This document shows positions 31,620 to 40,462 of a DNA stretch of 64,000 nt, one piece after another. This DNA comes from Phycisphaerales bacterium. Lineage in GTDB: Bacteria > Planctomycetota > Phycisphaerae > Phycisphaerales > SM1A02. A program made the position numbers and the translations under genes. The notes under the pieces were generated by a model. It was given only the letters and a program-made list of their open reading frames with translations. It was not told the origin of the DNA and ran no database searches. The DNA lies in the NCBI GenBank assembly GCA_030748805.1, contig JASMLG010000010.1, forward strand, positions 1 through 64,000. The letters are read 5' to 3'. How positions within the stretch are numbered: position 1 is the stretch's first letter; each line of letters begins with the position of its first letter.

Positions 31620-34136
31620 TTAGAGCCCAAGTGCACCCGCTACTGTTGGTCCAAAATTAACTACAAGACCAGCAAATACAACCGATACGATTGCAATCAA
31701 TTTAATCAGAATATTAAGAGCAGGACCCGAAGTATCCTTGAATGGGTCACCTACGGTATCACCAACAACACTGGCTTTATGAGCGTCGGAACCCTTACCT
31801 CCATGTTTACCTGACTCAATATACTTCTTGGCGTTGTCCCAAGCACCACCAGCGTTTGCCATGTAAATAGCAACAGCAAATCCAGAAGTCAAACCTCCGA
31901 CAAGTAATCCCATAACTCCACCAACACCAAGCAAAAGTCCTACAAGAATTGGAACTGCAATAGCTAGTATAGCTGGAGCGACCATTTCTTTTTGGGCACT
32001 AGCAGTTGAGATGTTTACACATTCACCATAGTCAGGAAATTGGTGACCGTTAACTTCGACTTTTTTCGGCCAATTCATCGGGTCTTCAATTTCTTCATCA
32101 CTCATGCCATTTTTCTTAAACGCCTCTTTCATAATAGCAAATTGTCTTCGACATTCATTCATCATTTGATAAGCAGCACGTCCTACCGCGTTCATTGTCA
32201 GTGCACAGAAAACAAACGCAAGCATCACGCCTAAGAAAATTCCGCCAAGAACTCTCGGGTTCATAATTGTTACTTCATAAAAATTAAGAAGCTGTTTTAT
32301 TTCAGCTTTATGTGAAGGAACTAGTGCAAATTCAATGTCGCCAATTGTTACTTTATGAGTGTTTTCTCTTTCACCCCACACAAAATCAGCTGCAAGAGTA
32401 CCAGCTGCCCAATCAAGTTCTTCAACCGCTCTTTGTGTTTCGTCAGAGGAAATCATTAGACCACCAAAGCTATCTCCGTTGTTGTTTGCGACAAACTCTC
32501 CATTGCCAAGATAAGCAACTGTGTTTTCTGCCTCTTCAACCATAGCAATGTCGTTTACTATTTTCTTGTCCAAACTTGTTTGTACAACAGAAACATAAGC
32601 AGCAAGTAATGCAAGTGCTGTTAGAGCAGCTGAGCCAATCGCAAACCCCTTGCCTGTTGCAGCTGTTGTATTTCCTAGAGAGTCGAGCATGTCAGTTCGT
32701 TCACGAACAATTGGTGGTTGTCCAGTCATTTCAGCATTACCACCAGCGTTATCTGCAATAGGTCCATAAGCATCTGTTGCAAGAGTAATCCCAAGAGTGC
32801 TTAACATTCCGACTGCTGCAATACCAACACCGTAAAGTCCCAGAAGAAAGTTTTCATTTCCTCCGGAGAAACTAAACGCTGCAATAATTGCAACAACTAT
32901 GACAATCAGTGGCGCCCATGTTGAAATCATGCCTTCTGCGATTCCAGCAATAATTGTTGTTGCGGCACCCGTTTCAGTTTGCTCAGCAATCCGCTGTGTA
33001 GGAGCATGTTCGTAGGATGTGTAGTATTCAGTTGCATATGCAATTATGAGTCCTGCTGAAAGACCAGTAATAATGGAAAGCCAAGGACCTGCCCACCAAA
33101 TATCTGTGCCCTTGAAGATGAAGTAGAACAAACATCCACATAAGACAGCAATCAGGAATGAAGCAACATATACACCCTTGTGAAGACCTTTTAATAATTC
33201 ACTAAAGGAAGCGTTTTCTTTTGCACGAACTACAAAAACACCAACTAGAGAACAGAATATTCCAAGCCCAGCAAGAGCCATTGGGGCAATTGCAAGTCGC
33301 ATTCCGATTTCAGTATTTTGCATTCCCATTGCTGCTGCTGCACCAAGTGCCATGGTTGCGAGAATCGATCCGTAATAACTTTCGTAAAGATCCGCGCCCA
33401 TACCTGCAACATCGCCAACATTATCGCCTACGTTATCTGCAATTGTTGCTGGGTTTCGTGGGTCATCTTCGGGTATCCCTGCTTCAACTTTACCTACAAG
33501 GTCAGCCCCAACATCTGCTGCTTTTGTATACACACCACCGCCTACACGAGCAAATAGTGCTTGAGTTGAAGCACCCATACCAAAGGTCAACATGATGGAA
33601 GTAATTTCTACAAGTTCCTTTCCTGGCATAACTTTGTTCCAAAGATAGAACCAAACTGATGTGTCAAGAAGAGCGAAACCAACAACAACAAGACCCATGA
33701 CAGCTCCTGAACGGAAAGCTACCCGCAAGCCATCATTGAGTGATTGTTTTGCAGCCCAAGTTGTACGAGCAGAGGCGTTGGTTGCCATTTTCATGCCAAA
33801 CCATCCGCATAATCCGGAGAACAAACCGGCAATTGGCACACCGACTGCTGACCATACTGGTTGTATATCTGCAAAGCCCAGTAATGCTAATATTGCAATT
33901 AGAACAAGGAATACAACAAACACAACTTTATATTGACGTTTTAGATACGCCATTGCACCAGATCGAACGTGCTCAGCGATTTCAATCATTTCTGGTTCGC
34001 CTTCGCTTTGTGACATTACCCCCTTGCTAAAGATAAATGCCATCAGAAGCGCGACTATGGCACCTACAGGTGCAAGGTAATAAAACATCCATGGATCAAA
34101 TGCTGAAGTTTCTTGAGCGAGCATTAGAAGGTTCAT
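31620..34136 (-). CDS. hppA: Membrane-bound, K+-dependent-type ion-pumping pyrophosphatase
   Basis: This integral-membrane enzyme couples pyrophosphate hydrolysis to H+ and/or Na+ export. The catalytic signature DVGADLVGKVE and the DNVGDNVGD metal-binding loop are present. The segment GNTTAATGKG has Ala and Gly at the two positions that distinguish K+-dependent enzymes; K+-independent ones have Lys there. Ion specificity (Na+ or H+) I cannot settle. The 838 residues exceed the usual ~670-770: a polar stretch of about 100 residues (from LDKKIVNDIAMVEEAENT to FALVPSHKAE) is inserted between membrane helices. GGAG lies 10 nt before the ATG. Confidence 0.95.
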   Translation of the reverse strand: MNLLMLAQETSAFDPWMFYYLAPVGAIVALLMAFIFSKGVMSQSEGEPEMIEIAEHVRSGAMAYLKRQYKVVFVVFLVLIAILALLGFADIQPVWSAVGVPIAGLFSGLCGWFGMKMATNASARTTWAAKQSLNDGLRVAFRSGAVMGLVVVGFALLDTSVWFYLWNKVMPGKELVEITSIMLTFGMGASTQALFARVGGGVYTKAADVGADLVGKVEAGIPEDDPRNPATIADNVGDNVGDVAGMGADLYESYYGSILATMALGAAAAMGMQNTEIGMRLAIAPMALAGLGIFCSLVGVFVVRAKENASFSELLKGLHKGVYVASFLIAVLCGCLFYFIFKGTDIWWAGPWLSIITGLSAGLIIAYATEYYTSYEHAPTQRIAEQTETGAATTIIAGIAEGMISTWAPLIVIVVAIIAAFSFSGGNENFLLGLYGVGIAAVGMLSTLGITLATDAYGPIADNAGGNAEMTGQPPIVRERTDMLDSLGNTTAATGKGFAIGSAALTALALLAAYVSVVQTSLDKKIVNDIAMVEEAENTVAYLGNGEFVANNNGDSFGGLMISSDETQRAVEELDWAAGTLAADFVWGERENTHKVTIGDIEFALVPSHKAEIKQLLNFYEVTIMNPRVLGGIFLGVMLAFVFCALTMNAVGRAAYQMMNECRRQFAIMKEAFKKNGMSDEEIEDPMNWPKKVEVNGHQFPDYGECVNISTASAQKEMVAPAILAIAVPILVGLLLGVGGVMGLLVGGLTSGFAVAIYMANAGGAWDNAKKYIESGKHGGKGSDAHKASVVGDTVGDPFKDTSGPALNILIKLIAIVSVVFAGLVVNFGPTVAGALGL

Positions 34137-34174
34137 TTTTATTGTTCTCCAAGAGTTGGTTACGCCTTAGTGCG

Positions 34175-34288
34175 TTACGGTTTTCTGCCTATTTGTGATT
34201 TTAAAAAAACGTTACTTATTAAACCAAAGAAACCCACGGCGAATACCGCAGCGAGTCCCAGATGTGTTGTGTGTTTGTTAGTTATCAT
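34175..34288 (-). CDS. Possible 37-residue single-pass membrane peptide
   Basis: Between rpsU and hppA a short frame starts at the ATG 4 nt after the rpsU stop. It encodes MITNKHTTHLG, then a hydrophobic stretch AAVFAVGFFGLISNVFL and a basic tail KSQIGRKP. The topology (short polar start, one helix, positive end) is that of small membrane proteins. There is no clear ribosome site, so translation would depend on coupling to rpsU. It could equally be chance. Confidence 0.35.
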   Translation of the reverse strand: MITNKHTTHLGLAAVFAVGFFGLISNVFLKSQIGRKP

Positions 34289-34292
34289 TCGC

Positions 34293-34508
34293 TTATGAGC
34301 GAGTTCGTTGCTGCATAGGGAAGTGCAGTTCGCGATATCTACGCGATTCCGCTTTGCGCCGGGCACGGCGTTTGCGTTCAGATGGTTTTTCGAAGTATTG
34401 CCGCTTCTTTACATCTTTTGTGAGATTCTCTTTCTCACATAATTTTTTGAATCTCCTGAGCATTTGCCCTGCCGATTCATTTTGCCTTGCCTTGATGCGA
34501 ATTGCCAT
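34293..34508 (-). CDS. rpsU: 30S ribosomal protein S21
   Basis: This 71-residue basic protein belongs to the small subunit and is involved in initiation. The start (MAIRIKARQNESAGQMLRRF) and the middle (KKRQYFEKPSERKRRARRKA) match the S21 family. AAGG lies 12 nt before the ATG, which is rather far. It heads the minus-strand unit rpsU-(small ORF)-hppA-rsfS-hydrolase-PQQ-trmB. Confidence 0.95.
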   Translation of the reverse strand: MAIRIKARQNESAGQMLRRFKKLCEKENLTKDVKKRQYFEKPSERKRRARRKAESRRYRELHFPMQQRTRS

Positions 34509-34551
34509 ATTATGTTGCTACCTTGTATTAAAAAACAGTACTGAGCCACGT

Positions 34552-34580
34552 ATTAGAACGCAAAAAGAGCTGCAATGCAA
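34552..34580 (-). promoter_or_regulatory. Promoter candidate of rpsU
   Basis: On the minus strand TTGCAT (34580-34575) and TCTAAT (34557-34552) are separated by 17 bp. The -10 box differs from consensus at one base; the -35 is weaker. It would give a leader of about 35-40 nt. Confidence 0.4.
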
Positions 34581-34659
34581 GGGGTTTGTCTGCTATATGT
34601 AACTCGTTACCAACAATAGCATTACGGATGTTTAAATTGCCTGTATTCTAGTCATAATC

Positions 34660-35307
34660 ATGGATTTGATAGTAGACACATGGAATGTACTGCACCAAAC
34701 AGGTGTTTTGCCACCTGACTCGGCTGGAATTGGCACCGCTGGCCTCTGCAGAATGATCGAAAACAGCCGCTGGCGGGGAGAGAGAGTAACCCTTGTTTGT
34801 GATGGCACATTTTCTGATGATGAGGAACAAACCGGTAGCAGATACCAAGTTGTCTTTACGGGTCCCCACAAAACTGCTGATGAAGAAATAATGGAGTTAG
34901 TCGCCAAGTCCTCGGCACCGCGATCCATTCTTGTTATCACAAGTGACCGAGAAATAATCAAATCAACTCGAAAGAGAGGAGCACAACAAATTGGATCATC
35001 CAGTTTCTTACAAGCTCTTGTAGAAGATAGCCATCTTCCAAAAACAAAAATAACTCGTCGCCCCTCCGGTCTCTCACCTAAACTTGCTCAAGAATGGAAA
35101 GAACACTTTGGCATAAACGATGAGGTTTTAGAAGAATTGCACGACACTCCAATGCCACAGTTGCATCAGGAACAAGTTTCAGAAAAAAAACAAATTCCAA
35201 AACCCACACATAATACAAAATCCCAAAAAGAGCGAACTGTCAAACCAGAAGAACCCTCATTACCCGCTGATGTTCTTGAAGAAGCTCGTAAATTGTTGGA
35301 AGGTTAA
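34660..35307 (+). CDS. NYN-domain protein (YacP/Rae1-like RNase)
   Basis: The product has 215 residues. Residues 1-125 form a PIN-like NYN domain with acidic residues at the expected places: MDLIVDTWNVLHQ, LVCDGTFSDDE, TADEEIMEL and VITSDREI. YacP/Rae1 proteins in Firmicutes cleave ribosome-associated mRNA. The C-terminal 80 residues are charged and probably disordered, ending in a short helix PADVLEEARKLLEG. No Shine-Dalgarno precedes the ATG. It is divergent from rpsU and convergent with pdxH, so it stands alone. Confidence 0.85.
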   Translation: MDLIVDTWNVLHQTGVLPPDSAGIGTAGLCRMIENSRWRGERVTLVCDGTFSDDEEQTGSRYQVVFTGPHKTADEEIMELVAKSSAPRSILVITSDREIIKSTRKRGAQQIGSSSFLQALVEDSHLPKTKITRRPSGLSPKLAQEWKEHFGINDEVLEELHDTPMPQLHQEQVSEKKQIPKPTHNTKSQKERTVKPEEPSLPADVLEEARKLLEG

Positions 35308-35364
35308 TTCCATATCAAATTTGCACTCATATTAATGGGGTAAACTGAAAAGTGAGCAACAACT

Positions 35365-35961
35365 TTAAGGTTGCAATCTTTGCCAAGACCATTCGCCTTC
35401 ATTGCACGTGTATCGGATTCGATCGTGAAGTCTTCCATCGTGCCCCTGCCAAAATTCTACCAAGTCCAATGAAACTCTATATCCACCCCAAAATTCAGGT
35501 CGTGGAATCGATCTGCCAACCCATTTTGCAGTTAGTGCTGCAACTTTACCAATTAACAAAGAACGGCTGTTAAGTGGTTGTGACTGTTTACTTGCCCAAG
35601 CTCCAACCTGACTCAATCTAGTTCGGTTCGCAAAATAAGAATCTGACTCACCAGAACTAACTTTTGTTGCTTTACCGTCAATACGAAGTTGTCTCTGCAT
35701 TTCGTCCCAGTGAAATAATAATGAAACACGTGAATTTGATTCTATTTCGATTGCTTTTTCGCTACTGTAATTTGTATAGAAAACAACACCATGTTCGTCA
35801 AACCCTTTTAGTAGAACCATTCTCGAAGATGGTTTTCCTGACAAATCTGCAGTAGAAAGAGCCATAGATAGAGGATTGGGGGATCTACATTCTGCCTTAG
35901 CTTGATCAATCCAACCATTTACTGGTTTAATTGGTGAAATTGGAGGAGAATTAAAATTCAT
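35365..35961 (-). CDS. pdxH: Pyridoxamine 5'-phosphate oxidase
   Basis: This FMN enzyme oxidises pyridoxine/pyridoxamine phosphate to pyridoxal phosphate, the last step of vitamin B6 supply. Family segments visible: NPLSMALSTADLSGKPSSRMVLLKGF, VFYTNYSSEKAIEI, VSLLFHWDEMQRQLRI and the C-terminal PEFWGGYRVSLDLVEFWQG with RLHDRI. The 198 residues are slightly short but complete. A TAAAAT lies 6 nt before the ATG, and AAGGA 12 nt before. Confidence 0.94.
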   Translation of the reverse strand: MNFNSPPISPIKPVNGWIDQAKAECRSPNPLSMALSTADLSGKPSSRMVLLKGFDEHGVVFYTNYSSEKAIEIESNSRVSLLFHWDEMQRQLRIDGKATKVSSGESDSYFANRTRLSQVGAWASKQSQPLNSRSLLIGKVAALTAKWVGRSIPRPEFWGGYRVSLDLVEFWQGHDGRLHDRIRYTCNEGEWSWQRLQP

Positions 35962-36077
35962 TAGTATATTTTATCCTTGACGATACACAGGGTACTTCGC
36001 ATAGAATACAAGCGTGGGAAAAGTTCGCCGCAATGGCGAAGCATGCGGCGAGGGTTTCTGTGATAAGGAGCCAGGAT

Positions 36078-36788
36078 ATGCATGAGAAACGAAATTTTAT
36101 TTTAGTGCTACTCATAGCTGTAGGTGTAATCTGGTGTGGGTGGGCTTGGTTTTATTCTGGTGACGAGGGGTTCTCGTTAATGAGAGTTATTTCAACTCTT
36201 TTGACAATTTCAATCGCCTTGTGGATTACCTATGCCCTAACTCTTGAGGATCGACTTCCTGATCAACTACAAGAACTTATTGGCTCACATTATTTTGAGG
36301 CAGATGGAGTGTGCTTGTTTCCGGTTATTCGATCTTCGAATGCTGGTCCTGAATTATCTATTTACTACCAAAATAGATTCGAAAATCCCGCATCTGTAAT
36401 TGTTCATCTAAAGCCAACTATGGAATCATTTATTGTGGTTCCTGGTGCTACCGACGTTCATATTGCTTTCACTGTCGGGGGGGGTGACGTTGGCATTATC
36501 CATCAACCAATAAAGGTTCCATCAACTCTTAGGGGAGAGATTGTTGAACTTAAAATGGTTGCTGTCAGCCATTACCCAAGAAGCCATGGAACTCGTTGGA
36601 GACGAAATGAGGGGCGACCATGTGGATCAATGAATGTTGATTGGGCTGGTAATGCAATGCGAGTTGGAGTCCATGAGGTTGATGGAACCGTTGAATTAAG
36701 CAATCCAGTTACGTTGCATTTAGCAATGCCAAAAAGCTGTTCTGAAGAAGATGAAAAAGACAGAACTTGGCGGCAAGAACTTTTGTAA
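36078..36788 (+). CDS. Membrane-anchored protein of unknown function
   Basis: From the ATG at 36078 (AAGGAG 7 nt upstream) the product has 236 residues; an upstream ATG at 36033 has no ribosome site. Two hydrophobic segments (FILVLLIAVGVIWCGWAWF and MRVISTLLTISIALWITYAL) are joined by a short loop. A soluble domain of about 170 residues follows, rich in beta strands (SVIVHLKPTMESFIVVPG, VHIAFTVGGGDVGII). I do not recognise the domain. It stands alone between divergent pdxH and the convergent protease. Confidence 0.6.
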   Translation: MHEKRNFILVLLIAVGVIWCGWAWFYSGDEGFSLMRVISTLLTISIALWITYALTLEDRLPDQLQELIGSHYFEADGVCLFPVIRSSNAGPELSIYYQNRFENPASVIVHLKPTMESFIVVPGATDVHIAFTVGGGDVGIIHQPIKVPSTLRGEIVELKMVAVSHYPRSHGTRWRRNEGRPCGSMNVDWAGNAMRVGVHEVDGTVELSNPVTLHLAMPKSCSEEDEKDRTWRQELL

Positions 36789-36793
36789 AACAC

Positions 36794-39499
36794 CTACATT
36801 ACGTAAACAACATCTAGAGCATTACCAAGACGTTCGTGCAGATCTTGTAAGTGTGCCTTCGTATAAGTGTCTAGTTTTGTTTTACCGTTAAGAATCGCAC
36901 CAATTCGGTTGTACAACTCTCTAGCGTGATACAGGGCAAGAGTTTGAACTGGTCTAAATGTGCGAACTCGTCCTGTAGAAAAGCCAATTATACGATCTAC
37001 CATCTCTTGTTGTAAATTACGATCCATTGAGGAAATCATTGGGTTTCGGTTCGTCCATTCACCATCGACATTGTCTAATCCAGCATAAATTGAATCAACA
37101 AGGGTTTCAAAAACCTCAGCAACCGTCATTGCGTCTTCATCTGCTGGAACCATAAATTCATTGTCATACACCATCCTCAATCGGCTTGGTGACAGAATCA
37201 TTGACAAAGCAGCAGCTTGTGTTCCAAGAATACGATCGTGAATTGGCCAGTTTGCTTCACCGCTATCTCCCCCACCTCCATACCATTTGTCAACATTAAA
37301 GTGTGTTAGTAGATTAGTAGACAGTCCAAATGCTTCTGCATCTAATATGGTGTCTACAATAAATTGAAGCGCTGCTCTTTGCTGCTCAACAGGTACAACT
37401 GTTACTGGTGGAACATCTTCTTCACCAAAATCACCTTTCTTATTTCGGTTTATATGTACTCCACCGATCCAGTCAGCCATCATGCTCGCTACTGACATCT
37501 GTATTCGTAAAGTCGTTTCATATCCTCGCCTTGCTTTAGACCAACTGTCACCGTCTTCAACGAATGTTTCAAGAATTCCTTCTCGCAACTTGTCAACTAC
37601 GCGCATTTGATTTTCTGCATAAGTAAGTGGATCTTTGCTGAAGTCATAACGTTTTGCTAGAGGATCTGGACCACCAGTATCCTCATCTGTTAGATAAGCA
37701 TTTTCTGGATTGCTAGATTTTTTCAACACATCCTCAGGTTTCCCAAGTGTATATCCATATTCGATTGCCCACGTGTCATATGGACCTATTCCAATCATCG
37801 CAAAATCGCCCTGTATATCTCCTGTTTCCATGTTGAAATTAACTGGGTTGTAATCCATTACTGATGAGGTAAACGGTTTCTTACCTCGAATCTCTTCTGA
37901 GTTAATTTCCTCCATCGTATAAAGGGATGATGCTTTAAAGTTGTGGCGCAGCCCAAGGGTATGCCCAACTTCATGGCAAACAAGACCAGACATTAACGGA
38001 CCAATAAACCATTCTGGAATTCCGTCAAGTTCATCTTCTGTAACTCTTTCGTTTTCAGAGGTATTCCCTTCTTCAAGTAGATTCAAAGTTTCTAAACCAA
38101 GTCGCGCAAATGCCATTTGATTTGCAAGTTCGTATGCTGCAAGGCAGTGACGATCCTCATCTCCAAGCCATCCAGCAATTTCAGCTAACTCTGAGTTTCC
38201 AGCAAGAATTGGATCCGAGGTTGAGTCAGGCAAAACGTTATCTTTTATTTGCGAGAGAATCATCTCGCGTTCAAGTGGCGGTGCAAGGCGAACGCGTGGA
38301 TCCCATTGAGGATACTGTTCCAGCCATTGAATATCTTCTGGTGTCATTGAAGTCATTGCTTCTGTTGACAATGGCATACTTGTATACCACCTCCAATATG
38401 CTCGAATCCAACCGTCTGTCAGGACAATATCCGCATCCAATATTTCACCAGTCATTGGATGAGCTCTCGATGGACCAATTGCGGTTGCAACGTCGTTGTG
38501 CAGCCAACGAAGAAAGTTATACCGAACGTCTTCTGGATCTTTATCCATATGTGCTCCGGTTGCTGCATCTTGGTAATAGACATCGATTGCATTGTCGATT
38601 CCAATTTTTCTAAAAGCTTCATTCCAATACAGAACACCGTCTCGTACCCATCTTCGATATCTAACAGGAACGGTATGCTCAACGTAAAAAATAATTGGTT
38701 CTTTTGGTGGGCTTAGAGTAAGTTTTGGATCGCGTTTTTGTAAATCCCATCGATTAACGTAGTGAACCCACTTGTCCTCGTCATGATATTGTCCAAGATC
38801 TCTAAACGAAGTTGTAAAAAAACCAACTCGTTCATCTGCTTTTCTTGGTTTATAGCTCCCGCGTTCTGGAACCTCGCTAATTGAATAATGAATTGTTTTT
38901 AACTTTCCACCAGAAGTTGGCATTTCCAGTGCCACCTCTAGGTTTTTTGGAAATGATTTTGCTTTCTTAATTGTTACAAGTTTGCTATTTGCGCCACTAG
39001 CAACACCACCTGCAATTGTGGATGCCTTGCCAACAAGTAGGTTGTCTAGATCAACGACTGGTTGACCGCTTGGTCCGGTTGCGATAATCGGAACATCCAA
39101 CAAAACCTTATCTGTAAAAATTGTATCAACCGAGTCCTTGGATGACTTGTCTCCCGTTGAACGAACAGAAACTTCCGGAGATATAAATGCAATTCTATCA
39201 ACATATTTTTTTAAGTACACGTACGATTCATTACCCTGCAAGCCAGAAAATATGACTCCTGACGAAGGTGTTACTGCTATAAAGAATTTCTTTCGATCCC
39301 AACCACGTGGTAATTCTGCAAGTAATTGTTGATCTTTGCTATTTATCCACAAGCCAAATAGCGGTGATGAACCATCAACCGTTGATACAACTTTTGTAAA
39401 ACCCTCGTTTACTTCATCAAATTTTTTGGGTTTGGCAATAGAAGTTGAAGCGATTGAAACAACAAGTCCGGTGATTATGATTTTGTTTATTAATAACAT
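36794..39499 (-). CDS. Secreted zinc metalloprotease (metzincin motif; DUF5117/DUF4953-like)
   Basis: This large exported protease has 901 residues. GGAG lies 8 nt before the ATG at 39499, which gives a clean signal peptide (IIITGLVVSIASTSIAKP). The N-terminal part matches the layout of TonB-neighbour zinc proteases with DUF5118/DUF5117 domains. The catalytic site is HEVGHTLGLRH, with three His ligands and the Glu, near residue 515, followed by NFKAS. A Met-turn candidate is SVMDYNP about 30 residues on. The C-terminal region holds helices consistent with DUF4953. Its substrate is unknown. Confidence 0.87.
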   Translation of the reverse strand: MLLINKIIITGLVVSIASTSIAKPKKFDEVNEGFTKVVSTVDGSSPLFGLWINSKDQQLLAELPRGWDRKKFFIAVTPSSGVIFSGLQGNESYVYLKKYVDRIAFISPEVSVRSTGDKSSKDSVDTIFTDKVLLDVPIIATGPSGQPVVDLDNLLVGKASTIAGGVASGANSKLVTIKKAKSFPKNLEVALEMPTSGGKLKTIHYSISEVPERGSYKPRKADERVGFFTTSFRDLGQYHDEDKWVHYVNRWDLQKRDPKLTLSPPKEPIIFYVEHTVPVRYRRWVRDGVLYWNEAFRKIGIDNAIDVYYQDAATGAHMDKDPEDVRYNFLRWLHNDVATAIGPSRAHPMTGEILDADIVLTDGWIRAYWRWYTSMPLSTEAMTSMTPEDIQWLEQYPQWDPRVRLAPPLEREMILSQIKDNVLPDSTSDPILAGNSELAEIAGWLGDEDRHCLAAYELANQMAFARLGLETLNLLEEGNTSENERVTEDELDGIPEWFIGPLMSGLVCHEVGHTLGLRHNFKASSLYTMEEINSEEIRGKKPFTSSVMDYNPVNFNMETGDIQGDFAMIGIGPYDTWAIEYGYTLGKPEDVLKKSSNPENAYLTDEDTGGPDPLAKRYDFSKDPLTYAENQMRVVDKLREGILETFVEDGDSWSKARRGYETTLRIQMSVASMMADWIGGVHINRNKKGDFGEEDVPPVTVVPVEQQRAALQFIVDTILDAEAFGLSTNLLTHFNVDKWYGGGGDSGEANWPIHDRILGTQAAALSMILSPSRLRMVYDNEFMVPADEDAMTVAEVFETLVDSIYAGLDNVDGEWTNRNPMISSMDRNLQQEMVDRIIGFSTGRVRTFRPVQTLALYHARELYNRIGAILNGKTKLDTYTKAHLQDLHERLGNALDVVYVM

Positions 39500-39673
39500 T
39501 AAATGGCTCCAGTAATCTTCTCTACCCATACGATTACAGATGGGCTTATTGTTCGAAATATTTATTCGTTCGTAGCAGCATCGGCATCACAAACTGAACT
39601 GCTCTAAACAACGAACTCTCGAACACATTATTGTGGTTCTCGGACCATCCAAAATCAAGATAAATTGTACGAT

Positions 39674-40171
39674 TTACAGCAAAGAAGTTATTTTTTCTGA
39701 TTGATCCACCCGAAAATCGGAAAACCGGTCTGCTAGCCCAGAATCCGACATTGCAAGCATTTGGACAGCAAAAATAGCTGCATTGGTTGCTCCAGCACCA
39801 CCAATAGCAAACGTGGCAACGGGTATTCCCTTGGGCATTTGCACTGTGGAAAGAAGCGAATCAAGTCCATCAAGCGACCAAGCCTGCATTGGGCACCCCA
39901 ATACCGGTTTCTCTGTGTGAGCAGCAACAACTCCAGCCAGATGAGCGGCTCCACCTGCTGCACAGATAAATAATTCGATACCGCGTTTTTCGGCCTCTAA
40001 TAGGTATTCTTTGAGTAAATTAGCATTTCTATGGGCAGAAATTGCGTTGCATTCATGAAGGACATCAAATGACTCAAGCACCTCGCTTGCTCGCTTCATG
40101 GTCGGCCAATCCGACGAACTCCCCATCAATATCGATATTTGTGCATTTTCTACTGTTGTAATAGTTGCCAT
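39674..40171 (-). CDS. purE: 5-(carboxyamino)imidazole ribonucleotide mutase
   Basis: This enzyme rearranges N5-CAIR to CAIR in purine synthesis. The class I signature is present: ILMGSSSDWPTMKRASEVL, ECNAISAHRNANLL with the active-site AHR, and the Gly-rich CAAGGAAHLAGVVAAHT. The 165 residues are normal. The usual partner purK is not adjacent. A TAGAAT lies 6 nt before the ATG, suggesting a leaderless message. The gene is divergent from the asd-like gene across a repeat block. Confidence 0.95.
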   Translation of the reverse strand: MATITTVENAQISILMGSSSDWPTMKRASEVLESFDVLHECNAISAHRNANLLKEYLLEAEKRGIELFICAAGGAAHLAGVVAAHTEKPVLGCPMQAWSLDGLDSLLSTVQMPKGIPVATFAIGGAGATNAAIFAVQMLAMSDSGLADRFSDFRVDQSEKITSLL

Positions 40172-40177
40172 CTTCGT

Positions 40178-40183
40178 ATTCTA
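40178..40183 (-). promoter_or_regulatory. -10 box of purE
   Basis: TAGAAT on the minus strand ends 6 nt before the purE ATG. The spacing matches that of the atp operon -10 box and implies little or no leader. No good -35 is seen. Confidence 0.4.
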
Positions 40184-40215
40184 AATCCCAAACCATTATC
40201 TCGCCACCCACCCCA

Positions 40216-40277
40216 CCCGAAGGACCACCCGAAGAACCCGAAGGGAACCCGAAGGAACCCGAAGGGAACCCGAAGGG
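40216..40277. repeat. Tandem CCCGAAGG-type repeat
   Basis: Six imperfect units of 9-12 bp, each built on CCCGAAG, follow one another (CCCGAAGGACCA, CCCGAAGAA, CCCGAAGGGAA, CCCGAAGGAA, CCCGAAGGGAA, CCCGAAGGG). They are G+C-rich compared with the flanks and end where the first palindrome starts. Confidence 0.8.
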
Positions 40278-40308
40278 TCTGACCACAGGTCTGACCTGTG
40301 GTCAGACC
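40276..40308. repeat. REP-like palindrome 1
   Basis: GGTCTGACCACAGGTC (40276-40291) and GACCTGTGGTCAGACC (40293-40308) are perfect 16-bp inverted arms around one base. Transcribed, this would form a very stable hairpin. No T-run follows, so it is not a typical terminator. Confidence 0.85.
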
Positions 40309-40321
40309 ATGTGTCAGATCT

Positions 40322-40429
40322 GGTGCCAGGTCACAATAAACCGTAGTCAAAAACCAGAGAGAACCGACCAAATAGTGCATTGTTAGCACAGAAAAAGCAT
40401 TCCGACTTTTTTCGCAAAGGTGCCAGGTC
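40322..40429. repeat. Direct repeat GGTGCCAGGTC flanking the palindromes
   Basis: GGTGCCAGGTC occurs at 40322-40332, just after palindrome 1, and again at 40419-40429, leading into palindrome 2. The two copies are 97 bp apart in the same orientation and separate two similar hairpin units. Confidence 0.7.
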
Positions 40430-40462
40430 GGGGGTCAGACCCCTGGTCTGGCCCCCGACCTG
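40424..40462. repeat. REP-like palindrome 2
   Basis: CAGGTCGGGGGTCAGACC (40424-40441) and GGTCTGGCCCCCGACCTG (40445-40462) form an 18-bp stem with one G-T wobble and a CCT loop. Both palindromes share GGTCTG and CAGGTC cores. A partial extra copy (CTGACCCCCGACCTGACCCC) runs on to 40479, 17 nt before the asd-like start. Confidence 0.85.

Noticed and set aside
40165..40386. Proline- and glutamate-rich frame over the repeats
   Set aside because: The translation is just the CCCGAAGG repeat and palindromes read in one frame, and its 5' end overlaps purE.
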